NCBI GenBank assembly: GCA_017854585.1
Contig: JAFMHK010000018.1
Coordinates: 1 to 64,000, forward strand
Direction of reading: 5' to 3'
DNA: 64,000 nucleotides
Origin: Paracoccaceae bacterium
GTDB taxonomy: Bacteria > Pseudomonadota > Alphaproteobacteria > Rhodobacterales > Rhodobacteraceae
Every line of letters begins with the position of its first letter. Positions within the stretch are counted from its first letter, which is position 1. Below the pieces are notes generated by a model, which saw only the letters and a list, made by a program, of their open reading frames with translations, was not told the origin of the DNA and made no database searches. Positions 8,775 through 17,531 of this stretch are shown piece by piece. The position numbers and the translations under genes were made by a program.

Positions 8775-10188
8775 GGCGCGCGGCCCCCTCTCCTGCGACC
8801 CGTCCGAAGACCGCGCCGATCGTCATGCCGATTCCGGCCAGATAACCACGTCCAAGGACGTTTCCGGCCATGATTTCTCCGGCGGCGTACATGTTTGCCG
8901 TGGGGCGTCCGCCCTGCATCAATATCCTCGCTTCGCGGTTCACGCGCGTGCCCAGATAGGTGAAGGTGATGCCCGGCCGCACCGGGTACGCATAAAACGG
9001 CGCCGTATCGATCCTGCGGGCCCAATGCGACTTCGGCGGCGTCAGTCCCTCGGTGCGGCAATCATCCAACACGTTCGGATCAAAACTGCCGTCATGCACG
9101 GCGGCGTTGTAATCGAAAACGGTCTTCTCGAACTTGTCTGGGTCAAGCTCCAGCTTGGCCGCAAGTTCGCGCAGCGTCGGCGCCTCGATCGCCGGATAGA
9201 CCGAAGGCATGAACCGTCCCATCGCCTGTTCATCGAACACGATATAGGAAATCTGGTCAGGCTGGTCGGCCACCAGACGCCCCCATATCGCATAGCGCTT
9301 GGGCCAAAAATCCTCGCCCTCGTCGTAGAACCGTTCGCAAAGGTTGTTCATTACGATGCCAAAGACGATGCAATCCAGCCGCGTGACAATGCCGCCGTCG
9401 AATTTGGGCGAACGGGCATCAATCGCCACCGCGTGGCATTGCGTGGGGTCGCCAACTGGCTCAACCCCCGCATCCAGCAGCATCCGCAGGACGGAACCAC
9501 GATTGTTGCGCGTGCCGCGGATCAAGAAGTTCTCTGCCCGCTCGCCCCAATATTCCTTGAGCCATTCGATATTCGCCTCAAACCCGCCTGCCGCCGTGAC
9601 AAGCGCACGGGCCTGCACGCGCGATGTGCCGTCCGGCCCTTCGATGACGGCGGATTTGAAAAAGCCGTCCTCGATATCAAAGCTGCTTGCCGCGGTGTCG
9701 TACCGGACTTCGATCCCCAATCGCTCGGCCGTCGCATAGAGCGCATTCAGCATCGCCCGCCCGCCACCAAGGAAGAACGCATTCGTCCGGCCAAGGTTCA
9801 GGGTGCCGCCCAAAGGTTGTTGAAACCGCACCCCCGCGTCGTTCATCCAGTCCCACAACTCCTTGGACTGCTCGATCGTGAAGCGCGCCAGTTCCTCGTC
9901 GGTCTCGCCGCCGGTCACCCGCATCAGATCGTCCCAGAACTCCTCCTCCGGATAGGGCCCGGTCAGGATCTCGTTCCCCTCGTCATGGGCACAGCGCAGG
10001 TTCCGCGTGTGCCGCGTATTGCCGCCACGATAGAATTTCGAGGATGCTTCGACCACCATCACAGATGCACCCGCGCGCCGGGCCGAGATGGCCGCGCAAA
10101 GCGCCGCATTCCCGCCGCCGACGACCAGAACATCGCAAACGATATCCTTGGATTTGGGCTCGGTATGTCCGTTCAGTTCCGACATCAT
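8761..10188 (-). CDS. tcuA: FAD-dependent tricarballylate dehydrogenase-like protein (TcuA family)
   Basis: This 475-aa flavoprotein belongs to the fumarate reductase/succinate dehydrogenase flavoprotein superfamily. The dinucleotide-binding motif VLVVGGGNAAL is at residues 20-30, followed by the acidic end of beta-2 (VVEAS) and the FAD-contact stretch RGGNTRHTRNLR near residue 54. A closing MYAAGEIMAGNVLGRGYLAG lies near residue 440. TcuA oxidises tricarballylate to cis-aconitate in the cytosol and hands electrons to TcuB, which is encoded next with a 14-base overlap. It begins 6 bases after the ThDP gene, so it lies in the same transcript. The missing MFS carrier TcuC seems to be replaced by the TctABC genes of this island. 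Confidence 0.88.
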   Translation of the reverse strand: MMSELNGHTEPKSKDIVCDVLVVGGGNAALCAAISARRAGASVMVVEASSKFYRGGNTRHTRNLRCAHDEGNEILTGPYPEEEFWDDLMRVTGGETDEELARFTIEQSKELWDWMNDAGVRFQQPLGGTLNLGRTNAFFLGGGRAMLNALYATAERLGIEVRYDTAASSFDIEDGFFKSAVIEGPDGTSRVQARALVTAAGGFEANIEWLKEYWGERAENFLIRGTRNNRGSVLRMLLDAGVEPVGDPTQCHAVAIDARSPKFDGGIVTRLDCIVFGIVMNNLCERFYDEGEDFWPKRYAIWGRLVADQPDQISYIVFDEQAMGRFMPSVYPAIEAPTLRELAAKLELDPDKFEKTVFDYNAAVHDGSFDPNVLDDCRTEGLTPPKSHWARRIDTAPFYAYPVRPGITFTYLGTRVNREARILMQGGRPTANMYAAGEIMAGNVLGRGYLAGIGMTIGAVFGRVAGEGAARHAGN

Positions 10189-10194
10189 TGCCCT

Positions 10195-11805
10195 TCAAAG
10201 TTCCCTGAGGGCATTGAATTGCTCAACATACCCTGATCCATCGATCTTGGCCGCAATCACCGTCACCTGCTCGGTATGGCGGGCCTGCAAAAGCGCGTCC
10301 TGCAGCTGGTTCTCCGATGTCACGGTCACGCCCTCGGCGCCAAAACCACGCGCAAGGCTCTCCCAATCCACCCCGCCTATACCAACACCGTAGCGTTTGA
10401 TCCCCTTGATCTCCTGCTTGACGCGGATCAGGCCGATTTCCTCGTCGTCCAGCACGACAACGGTAATCGGCAGCTTCTCACGGACCGCGGTCTGAAGCTC
10501 GGCCACCGCCATCATGAAACCGCCGTCGCCCGTAAATGCCACAACCGGCCGATCGGGATATGCCAGCCGCGCGGCCAGCGCGCCGGGAATGGCGTACCCC
10601 ATGGAGCCGAGCCCGTTCGACGTCAGGAATTCGCGCGCCCCATAGCTTTGCCATTTCTGCACCACAAGAAGCCGGCTGGCACCCGCATCGCAGGTCGCGA
10701 TCGTGTCACGCGGCAGAACGGCCCGCGCCACTTCCATCGCGCGCTGTGGCGACAGGCCGTTGGACGGCGTGTTCAAGGCGTTCGAGACATCCGTGCGGAA
10801 GGTCGCAGCCGCGGCCTCGCCCCAACCTGTGCCGGGCGCGCAATCCTCGGACAGAATGGTCATCAGCGTTGCAAGGTTGCCCATCACCTCGAACTCGGAC
10901 GGCACCAGGGCGTCCAACGCCGGCGTGTTGATCAGTGAGATGACCGGGATCGTGTAGGGCCATGGCTTTGGTTGCAACTCGACACTATCAAGACCGACGG
11001 TAATGATCAGGTCAGACTCAGAGACCAATTTGCGTTCGATCAGTCCGCCGATGATGCAGCCGGCACGCAGTGGATGATCTTCAGGGATCGCGCCCTTCAC
11101 CTTCGACGTGGTCAACACAGGCGCGCCCAACTGTTCGGCCAGCTTCACCAAAGCGTCCGCACCATGGTTCCAAAGCGTTCCCAGACCGGCAAGAATGATG
11201 GGTTTGCGCGCGCTGTCGATCCGCGCCACCAGCCGCTTCAATCCAGCACGATCGGGGTCCGCAAAGCCAACATCAGGCAAAAGCGGCGGTGGCGCGACCA
11301 GATCGCCTGCCTGCTTTTTGGTTTCACTTTGCGGCATGTCGAATTGCACCGGTCCCGGCGCCAACGCCGTGGAGGTCCGCATCGCGCGGGCCACTTGCGT
11401 GCGCACGACACTGGCATCAATCGTTGTGCCCCATTTCACGACCGGCGCCATCAAGGCGATCTGGTCGATCTTCTGGCGCAGTCCAACCTCGTGCTGAGCC
11501 GTGGAATAGCGATCCGTAATCGCGATCAGCGGTGACCGATCAAGCAATGCGTGGGCAAGGCCGTTGACCATGTTCGCCGCACCCGGCCCCCGCGTCGACA
11601 GGCAGACCCCGGGCGCGCCCGTCAAATCACCCCAAGTCGCCGCAAGCATGGCACCCGCAACCTCTTGTTTCATCAAGATGAACCGCATGTCGCGCTCGCG
11701 GGCCGCCTCCATCAATTCGACAGATTCGCCACCGGGGTGACCAACGATGAAGGGCGTGCCCGCCGCTTTGAATGCGTCCGCCAAAACCTCAACTGTGCTC
11801 GCCAT
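10195..11805 (-). CDS. ThDP-dependent enzyme, acetolactate synthase/2-oxoacid decarboxylase type
   Basis: This 536-aa protein has the three-domain layout of the acetolactate synthase/benzoylformate decarboxylase superfamily: PYR domain with the ThDP-activating Glu48 (KQEVAGAML), a central domain, and a PP domain with FTGDGGFMMAVAE near residue 425. The metal-binding motif ends in VVLDDEEIG, where the usual NN is DD. Likely reactions are decarboxylation of a 2-oxoacid to an aldehyde, or carboligation. An aldehyde dehydrogenase gene lies just upstream on the same strand, which favours decarboxylation. ATG 11805 has a good ribosome site (CGGAGGGG) and is the first gene of the large minus-strand operon; a GTATAC element lies about 75 bases upstream. 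Confidence 0.85.
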   Translation of the reverse strand: MASTVEVLADAFKAAGTPFIVGHPGGESVELMEAARERDMRFILMKQEVAGAMLAATWGDLTGAPGVCLSTRGPGAANMVNGLAHALLDRSPLIAITDRYSTAQHEVGLRQKIDQIALMAPVVKWGTTIDASVVRTQVARAMRTSTALAPGPVQFDMPQSETKKQAGDLVAPPPLLPDVGFADPDRAGLKRLVARIDSARKPIILAGLGTLWNHGADALVKLAEQLGAPVLTTSKVKGAIPEDHPLRAGCIIGGLIERKLVSESDLIITVGLDSVELQPKPWPYTIPVISLINTPALDALVPSEFEVMGNLATLMTILSEDCAPGTGWGEAAAATFRTDVSNALNTPSNGLSPQRAMEVARAVLPRDTIATCDAGASRLLVVQKWQSYGAREFLTSNGLGSMGYAIPGALAARLAYPDRPVVAFTGDGGFMMAVAELQTAVREKLPITVVVLDDEEIGLIRVKQEIKGIKRYGVGIGGVDWESLARGFGAEGVTVTSENQLQDALLQARHTEQVTVIAAKIDGSGYVEQFNALREL

Positions 11806-11866
11806 TAGCCCCTCCGTTGTTCTTCATCGCCCCTTCAGCCCAGATCATCCGGGCAGCCCTGACATG

Positions 11867-11890
11867 AAGATATACGTTTGTATACACTTG
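11867..11890. promoter_or_regulatory. GTATAC operator candidate, site A (ThDP-tcuAB operon)
   Basis: The sequence contains the core GTATAC at 11880-11885 within TTTGTATACACTTG, preceded by AAGATAT. The same outer bases (AAGATAT, 7 bases, TATACAC) occur at site B. It lies 62-85 bases upstream of the ThDP gene start. A GTnnAC core is typical of FadR/VanR-type GntR operators, and such a regulator is encoded at 14585. Confidence 0.65.
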
Positions 11891-11917
11891 AATCCGCACG
11901 GGTCAAGCAGCGGTGCC

Positions 11918-13363
11918 TCAGTCGCCAAGATCCCAAAGGATACCCTTGGTTTGCGAATAGGCACGCAACCCAGCAACGCCCTTTTCCCGCCCGATCCCGC
12001 TTTGACGATGCCCCCCGAACGGCGTCGAGATAGAGCCGTCCTTGTAGCAGTTGATCCAGACGGTTCCGGCCCGCATCGCGCGGGCAATGCGCCATGCCTT
12101 GCTTGCGTCCCCGGCCCAGACACCGGCGGCCAGCCCGAATTCGGTGTCGTTGGCCTGCGCAATTAGGTCGGTCTCGGTCTCGAAAGGCAGCACCACGGCG
12201 ACAGGCCCGAAAATCTCGCACTGGCATGTCACCGACCTGTTGGTCAGTCCGGTCAGGACCGTCGGCATGTAGAAGGCGCCGCCTTTCCGGCGCTGATCGT
12301 CGGGACGCGCGCCACCGCATCGCACATTGGCACCCTCGGCCCGCGCGCGATCAACGGCGGCCGCCACCCCATCGCGATGCGCGAAACTGGCCATCGGGCC
12401 GATCTTGGCGGCGGGATCGTTAGGAAGGCCAGGATCATACGCGGCGGCCTTCGCAACCAGTGCGTCCACGAACCTGTCATACATCTCCGCCTCGACGAAA
12501 ATACGCGATCCGGCGGTGCAGGCCTGCCCGACGGAACCGAATATCCCCTTGGCGGCCCCCGCCACGGCGGCGTCAAAATCGGCATCCGCAAAGATGATGT
12601 TCGGCGACTTTCCACCAAGTTCCAGAAGCACGGGGCACAAGCGCCGTCCGGCCATCTCGGCGATAGCGCGCCCTGCTGCGGTGCCTCCGGTGAAACTTAC
12701 CAGATCCACGTCTGGATGCGCGACCAGCGCCCGGCCCGTATCGCCCATTCCGGTGACGACATTGACGATCCCCGGGGGAAAACCCGCCTCCCCCGCAAGA
12801 CGACCATAGATAAGCGCCACCTGCGACGTCACCTCGGACGGCTTCAGCACCACAGCGTTGCCAGCGGCAAGCGCGGGCGCAAGCTTTTGGGCATCCAGCG
12901 TCAAGGGTGAATTCCAAGGCGTGATTGCCGCGACCACGCCATACGGCTCGTAAATTGCAAAGCTGACGCTCTCGCCGCGCTGTGGCGTCACATGGCCCTC
13001 GACCGTTTCGCACAACGCGGCAAAGTAGCGGAATACACCCGCAGCAGCAGCAGCTTGAGACCGGCATTCCGCCAGCGTCTTGCCATTGTCCGCGCTTTGC
13101 GCGCGGGCCAACTCCTCCTGCGCGATTTCCGTCAGATCACCCAGCTTGTACAGCAGGCGGGCGCGCTGATGTGGCTTCAACCGTTGCCATGCAGGATCCT
13201 CGAAGGCCGCCCGCGCAGAGGCGACGGCCTCCGCAACGTCATCGTCCGTCGCCAGCGACAGGGTCGCGGCAACCGAACCGTCCACGGGATTGATGGAGTC
13301 GAAGGTGCCGCCGCGGCCTTGGCGCCACGTGCCGGCGATCAACAAAGTGGCGGGCGCGCTCAT
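11918..13363 (-). CDS. NAD(P)-dependent aldehyde dehydrogenase
   Basis: This 481-aa cytosolic enzyme oxidises an aldehyde to the acid. Hallmarks are ITPWNSPLTL near residue 145, the catalytic Glu in LELGGKSPN near 255, and the catalytic Cys in GQACTAGSR near 287. The carboxyl end GGHRQSGIGREKG is typical of the betaine-aldehyde/4-hydroxymuconic-semialdehyde branch. It overlaps the preceding D-2-hydroxyacid dehydrogenase gene by 4 bases (ATGA), so the two form one transcript. Following the ThDP enzyme, it may oxidise the aldehyde that enzyme releases; that link is an inference. Confidence 0.9.
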   Translation of the reverse strand: MSAPATLLIAGTWRQGRGGTFDSINPVDGSVAATLSLATDDDVAEAVASARAAFEDPAWQRLKPHQRARLLYKLGDLTEIAQEELARAQSADNGKTLAECRSQAAAAAGVFRYFAALCETVEGHVTPQRGESVSFAIYEPYGVVAAITPWNSPLTLDAQKLAPALAAGNAVVLKPSEVTSQVALIYGRLAGEAGFPPGIVNVVTGMGDTGRALVAHPDVDLVSFTGGTAAGRAIAEMAGRRLCPVLLELGGKSPNIIFADADFDAAVAGAAKGIFGSVGQACTAGSRIFVEAEMYDRFVDALVAKAAAYDPGLPNDPAAKIGPMASFAHRDGVAAAVDRARAEGANVRCGGARPDDQRRKGGAFYMPTVLTGLTNRSVTCQCEIFGPVAVVLPFETETDLIAQANDTEFGLAAGVWAGDASKAWRIARAMRAGTVWINCYKDGSISTPFGGHRQSGIGREKGVAGLRAYSQTKGILWDLGD

Positions 13364-14349
13364 GCCGCCACCCCGCGCCGAACCGGAACCACAAGTTCGG
13401 CCGGATCGACAGCTTCACCCGCAAGCACACGGCGCACATTTTCCACCGCACGCGCGGCCACGCCTGCAAAATTGTCGATAGTCGCGCCGGCGCAATGCGG
13501 CGTGACGACCGTATTATCAAGACCAAGCAGCGGATTACCCACAGGCGGTTCGGCGGAATAGGCATCAAGGCCCGCTGCAAACAAATGCCCATCTTGCAGT
13601 GCACGAGCCAGTTCCACCTCGTCGACCAATCCGCCACGCGCCGCATTCACAAGGATCGCGCCTTTTTTCATTGCGCGGATGCGGCGCGCGTCGATCAGGT
13701 TCGACGTTTCGGGCAACAGCGGCAGATGCAGCGTCAGAATATCCACCTCGGCGGTCAGCGCATCAAGATCGCGATAGGCTACCCCAAATACGGTCTCGTC
13801 CTCGGCGCTGGCACGCACCGGGTCATAGTAGACCAGCGTTGCGCCAAACCCGCCCAGAAGGCGTGCAACCTGACGCCCGATGGCACCAAACCCGACGATG
13901 CCGACCGTCTTGCCGTTGATCTGGCGGTTTTCGCCGCGGACGGCCTCCTTGTCCCAAGCGCCCGCGCGGGTGTTGCGGTCAAGCCAAGGCAATTGACGGC
14001 AGGCCGCCAACATCAACAGCACCGTATGTTCCGCAACGGGGATCGCATTGCCCGCCTGAAGCCGCGCCAGCCCGATGCCCTCGGCGGCACAATAATCGCG
14101 GTCGATCTTGTCAATTCCGGCACCCAGTTTCTGGATGAACCGCAACAGCGGTGCACGTTCAAGCAGACTGCGCGGCATGGGCGTGGCCATGACGAAGGCA
14201 ACATCGCACTGCGCCAAAGCCACCGCGCGGGCCTCCTCCGTCGCCGCTTGGGTCACGACCACGCGCCAGTCGGGCGGGGCGGCGGCGCGGATCTCATCGA
14301 TGATGCGTGGATGGAACGGGTCGATCACCGCAAGTGTAACGGATGCCAT
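13360..14349 (-). CDS. D-2-hydroxyacid dehydrogenase (second copy)
   Basis: This 329-aa enzyme of the D-2-hydroxyacid dehydrogenase family has GIVGFGAIGRQVA as the NAD-binding motif near residue 150. Its catalytic residues are Arg in NAARGGLVDE, Glu in YSAEPPVG and His in VTPHCAGAT. The start at 14349 follows GGGGAGG with an 8-base spacer and was preferred to an in-frame start 81 codons upstream that would run through the operator. It differs clearly from the paralogue at 4989, so the two probably act on different acids. It heads a two-gene transcript with the aldehyde dehydrogenase. Confidence 0.88.
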   Translation of the reverse strand: MASVTLAVIDPFHPRIIDEIRAAAPPDWRVVVTQAATEEARAVALAQCDVAFVMATPMPRSLLERAPLLRFIQKLGAGIDKIDRDYCAAEGIGLARLQAGNAIPVAEHTVLLMLAACRQLPWLDRNTRAGAWDKEAVRGENRQINGKTVGIVGFGAIGRQVARLLGGFGATLVYYDPVRASAEDETVFGVAYRDLDALTAEVDILTLHLPLLPETSNLIDARRIRAMKKGAILVNAARGGLVDEVELARALQDGHLFAAGLDAYSAEPPVGNPLLGLDNTVVTPHCAGATIDNFAGVAARAVENVRRVLAGEAVDPAELVVPVRRGVAA

Positions 14350-14410
14350 GACGTACCTCCCCAGTGCGCAAAGCTTGGGGCCAACAGCCTGCAAACCGCA
14401 CATTTCCAAT

Positions 14411-14434
14411 AAGATATCCAAACGTATACACTCG
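14411..14434. promoter_or_regulatory. GTATAC operator candidate, site B (dehydrogenase-ALDH transcript)
   Basis: The core GTATAC at 14424-14429 lies in AAACGTATACACTCG, identical over 12 bases (CAAACGTATACAC minus its first base) to site C at 16348. It is 62-85 bases upstream of the D-2-hydroxyacid dehydrogenase start and in the shared region with the divergent GntR gene. Confidence 0.65.
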
Positions 14435-14484
14435 TGGACAACCCCATGCAAGAGAGGCGGTCTACCGATTTGCGGCACCGATAA

Positions 14485-14500
14485 AAAATGTATATGGAGG
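14485..14500. promoter_or_regulatory. Weaker GTATAT element upstream of gntR
   Basis: AAATGTATATGGAG (core GTATAT 14490-14495) lies about 90 bases before the GntR start and 66 bases from site B. It differs from the other sites at the last core base. It may be a second half of the divergent control region and allow autoregulation. Confidence 0.35.
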
Positions 14501-14584
14501 CAGACAGTCAAAGAAGTGATGAATGGCGTGCCGATGCGGCACCCGGATTGATTATCGACAAGTGGATCAGGGGGAGCGCCAGTT

Positions 14585-15211
14585 ATGTCCATCGCGCAAC
14601 ATGTCTATGCCGAACTGATCGAAGGCCTCCGCGTTGGCCGTTATCGACCCGGCGACCGCATTCTGGCCGAAGATGTCGCAAAGACCTTCAAGGTCAGCAG
14701 AACACCCGTCCGCGAGGCCCTGTCCCGCCTGCAGGAACGCGGCCTGCTGGAGATCACCGCGAACGGCCTGTCGGTGGCGGAACTGGATCGAACGGCGGTG
14801 GTCGAACTTTATGCGGTTCGCGAATTGCTCGAAGGCTCGGCGGCCCGCTTTGCGGCGCAGCACGCCTCCCCCTCGGACCTCTACGCCATGAAACAGATCG
14901 CGGCGGCCTTTGCCGCCTCTCAGGATGACCCGGCGCGCGTGGCGCAACTGAACCGGGCCTTTCACGATGCGATCTACGAGGCGGCGCACAACAAGTTCCT
15001 TGTCGGCCTGCTGGACGTCATGCACGACACGCTGATGTTGCTGCCAAGCACGACCTTCGCGGTCGACGGCCGCCAAAATCTGGCCGTGACCGAACACCAA
15101 GCCATTCTGGACGCGATCGAAAAGCGCGACCCAGACACCGCCGACCAATGCGCCCGCGAACATATCCGCCACGCGCGCGACACGCGGCTTGGCATGATGT
15201 TCCGGTACTGA
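14585..15211 (+). CDS. GntR-family regulator with FCD domain
   Basis: This 208-aa protein has an amino-terminal winged helix (SRTPVREALSRLQERGLLE at residues 38-56) and an all-helical FCD ligand-binding domain. The FCD metal-site residues are visible (RAFHDAIYEAA, TEHQAILDAI, REHIRHARDTRL). The FadR/VanR branch typically represses catabolic genes until a carboxylic acid ligand binds. The start has GGGGGAG 8 bases upstream. It lies in the middle of the island, divergent from a dehydrogenase operon, and is the only specific regulator there, so I infer that it binds the GTATAC elements at 11880, 14424, 16348 and 25470. Confidence 0.88.
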   Translation: MSIAQHVYAELIEGLRVGRYRPGDRILAEDVAKTFKVSRTPVREALSRLQERGLLEITANGLSVAELDRTAVVELYAVRELLEGSAARFAAQHASPSDLYAMKQIAAAFAASQDDPARVAQLNRAFHDAIYEAAHNKFLVGLLDVMHDTLMLLPSTTFAVDGRQNLAVTEHQAILDAIEKRDPDTADQCAREHIRHARDTRLGMMFRY

Positions 15212-15221
15212 CCGCGTCCGA

Positions 15222-16301
15222 TCACAGGCCGGACGGCACCGCAACACCTGCGGCGCGGGCCGCCTCCACCAATGGGATCAGGTCTGCCCGGCGATAGGGA
15301 ATACCGACGACAAGCCGCTCCGCCTCGCGTCGGCCCTCGATCTCGCCGGGCATGAAAATCTCGTCCACGCCATCAGCCTTCGGGTTGCTCTTCACAAGCC
15401 CGACCAACTCCGCCATCCGGGCGGCCACTTCATCTGCCGGCAAGAACAGGTCGGGGCGCATCACAAGAATGAAGTGACCCACCCCCTGCGGGCGGTCAAA
15501 GCGTTTATATTGATCGCTCACATCTCCACCAAACCGCGCGCCGGTCAGCACGCCGCACAAGATATCCAGCATCATCGATATCCCCGCGCCCTTCGCCCCG
15601 CCGATCGGCATCAACACCCCCTGCAGCGCCGCCCCCGGGTCGGTCGTGGCACGCCCCTCCGCGTCCAGCGCCCACCCCTCGGGGATGGGCTGCCCCTCGC
15701 GATGTGCCTTGCGTATCTTGCCCCGCGCCACGACCGTGGGCGCCATATCCAGAACGAATGGCACGCTTTGGGGGCTTGGCACACCGACCGCGAACGGGCT
15801 TGTGCCGAACATCTCCGCCTTGCCGCCCCATGGCGGCAGCGCCGGGGAGGCGTTGGTAAAGATCATTGCCGCGAAACCGGCCTCGATCGCCTGCAAAAGA
15901 TAGGTTGCTGCCATGCCATAATGGGTTGAATTGCGCACGCCGACCAGCCCAAGACCGGTGTCGCGGGCAAGCCCGATGGCATGATCAACGGCCCGCGTCG
16001 CCGCCACAAAGCCCAATGCATTGCACGCATCCAGACGCGCGACCGACGGGGCAACCGGCTCGAACTCAAGCTGGGGCGCCGGGGTCACCAACCCCTGCGA
16101 CAGGCGTTGCAGGTATGTGGGCATCCGGACAATGCCATGCGTGTCCACGCCGCGCAGATCAGCGCGCACAAGGCAGGTGGCGGCAATCGCCGCATCCGCG
16201 CCCGGCACACCCGCCGCCGCGAAAAGACCCGCCGCAAAGTCCCGCGCCGCATCCGCGCCAAGGATCACCTCTTGGCTTTGCGGTGTGTCAGGTGATGTCA
16301 T
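15222..16301 (-). CDS. Ldh2/MDH2-family malate/L-lactate-type dehydrogenase
   Basis: This 359-aa protein belongs to the non-Rossmann NAD(P)-dependent Ldh_2 family (malate, L-lactate, ureidoglycolate and 2,3-diketogulonate type enzymes). It shows DLRGVDTHGIVRMPTYL near residue 48, the catalytic His in RNSTHYGMAA near residue 130, and the late PIGGAKGAGISMMLDILCG motif. ATG 16301 follows GAGGGAGA; a TTG five codons earlier lacks a ribosome site. It is divergent from the acyl-CoA ligase genes and convergent with gntR (gap 10 bases). A role in oxidising an L-2-hydroxyacid intermediate is inferred from context. Confidence 0.87.
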   Translation of the reverse strand: MTSPDTPQSQEVILGADAARDFAAGLFAAAGVPGADAAIAATCLVRADLRGVDTHGIVRMPTYLQRLSQGLVTPAPQLEFEPVAPSVARLDACNALGFVAATRAVDHAIGLARDTGLGLVGVRNSTHYGMAATYLLQAIEAGFAAMIFTNASPALPPWGGKAEMFGTSPFAVGVPSPQSVPFVLDMAPTVVARGKIRKAHREGQPIPEGWALDAEGRATTDPGAALQGVLMPIGGAKGAGISMMLDILCGVLTGARFGGDVSDQYKRFDRPQGVGHFILVMRPDLFLPADEVAARMAELVGLVKSNPKADGVDEIFMPGEIEGRREAERLVVGIPYRRADLIPLVEAARAAGVAVPSGL

Positions 16302-16334
16302 ATCCGTCTCCCTCAATCATAGCCGGATTGCCCT

Positions 16335-16358
16335 TCTGGACACAAACGTATACACGTG
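16335..16358. promoter_or_regulatory. GTATAC operator candidate, site C (Ldh2 / acyl-CoA ligase divergent promoters)
   Basis: Core GTATAC 16348-16353 lies in ACAAACGTATACACGTGG. The element is about 47 bases from the Ldh2 start on one side and about 42 bases from the ribosome site of the ligase beta gene (16381) on the other, so one site could serve both directions. Confidence 0.65.
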
Positions 16359-16394
16359 GATTTAAGATGTCGAGAGCCACGGGGAGGACGTGCG

Positions 16395-17531
16395 ATTCTA
16401 CTCATCGAACATGACGCAAAGTTGCTGCTTGCGGCACGCGGACTGCCAGTGCCACAGGGCGCGCTGATGCCGGTCGCGGCGCCACTGGCGCCACCAATCG
16501 AACCGCCGTGGGTCGCAAAGGCGCAGGTGCAGGCCGGTGGCCGTGGCAAGGCGGGCGGTATCCGCATGGTGTCGGGCACTGCGGATCTGGCGCAAGCCGC
16601 GCAAGAGATCGGCAGCCTTACCATCGCGGGCTTCCCGGTTCGCGACATTCGCGTCGAAGCGGCAATCCTGAATGCCCGCGAGCTTTACTTTGGTCTTGTG
16701 CTTGACCCCGCCCGCGCCGAGGTCATCGTCATGGCGTCCCAAGCCGGTGGCATCGACGTCGAGACCGAAGCCGACCGGATGGCGACATGCAACGCAGCGC
16801 TTGACGCGTCCGCGCTCCATGCCGCACTGGACGCAATTGCCGGCGCGTTTCCCGCCGATCTTGCGCCCGTGGTCCGCGCCGCCGGGACCATCTTGATCGA
16901 AGCCTTTCTTGATCTTGATGCGACCATGATCGAGATCAATCCGTTGTTCGTCCTGCCGGATGGCAGTTGGATCGCCGGAGACGTGAGGCTTGATCTGGAC
17001 ATCAACGCCCTGCCCCGCCAACCAGCACTTGCCCAACTGATCGCCGACCGCGCCGGAACCTACGCCGACGCCGCGTTTAAACAGGCACACGGATACGACC
17101 TCGTGGTGACAGATCCGGCCGGGCACATCGGCCTTGTCGCGACCGGCGCGGGCCTGTCGATGCAGTTGCTCGACGAAATGACAAGGCGCGGCCTGTCGCC
17201 ATACAATTTCTGCGACATCCGCTCGGGCATGATGCGCGGCGATCCCGCCCGGCTGATCGAAAACCTGACGGCGCTGAAGGAGGCGCAAAACCTTCGTTGT
17301 GTTCTGGTCAACATCTTTGCGGGGATCACCGAACTGGGCGAATTCGCCGCTTTGCTGTTGCGCGCCCGTGATGCTGTCCCCGACCTTGATGTACCGTTCA
17401 TCGTGCGCCTTGTCGGCAACGGACAGGACCGCGCGCACGAGATCCTGCTGGCCGCCGGACACCCCGGCCTGACCCTCGAACGTGACATGGACCGGGCGCT
17501 GGATCTGTGCGCCGAGGCCTGTGATGCTTGA
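16395..17531 (+). CDS. Acyl-CoA ligase (ADP-forming) beta subunit, SucC-like
   Basis: ATP-grasp subunit of a succinate/malate-CoA ligase type enzyme: AKAQVQAGGRGKAGGI near residue 45, EINPLFVLPDG near 180, and NIFAGIT near 310. It pairs with the alpha subunit encoded next (8-base overlap). The start is unusual. The frame has no ATG; a strong ribosome site GGGGAGGA at 16381-16388 points to ATT 16395, and that codon aligns exactly with Met1 of SucC (ILLIEHDAK against MNxHEYQAK), giving 378 aa. The only upstream canonical codon, GTG 16356, abuts the operator and has no ribosome site. The substrate is unlikely to be just succinate, because the genes belong to a substrate-specific island. Confidence 0.82.
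   Translation: MLLIEHDAKLLLAARGLPVPQGALMPVAAPLAPPIEPPWVAKAQVQAGGRGKAGGIRMVSGTADLAQAAQEIGSLTIAGFPVRDIRVEAAILNARELYFGLVLDPARAEVIVMASQAGGIDVETEADRMATCNAALDASALHAALDAIAGAFPADLAPVVRAAGTILIEAFLDLDATMIEINPLFVLPDGSWIAGDVRLDLDINALPRQPALAQLIADRAGTYADAAFKQAHGYDLVVTDPAGHIGLVATGAGLSMQLLDEMTRRGLSPYNFCDIRSGMMRGDPARLIENLTALKEAQNLRCVLVNIFAGITELGEFAALLLRARDAVPDLDVPFIVRLVGNGQDRAHEILLAAGHPGLTLERDMDRALDLCAEACDA

Noticed and set aside
14527-14543. Short dyad GTGCCGATGCGGCAC in the gntR leader
   Set aside because: Only 6-bp arms with a 3-base loop and no T-run; such dyads are common by chance at this GC content.
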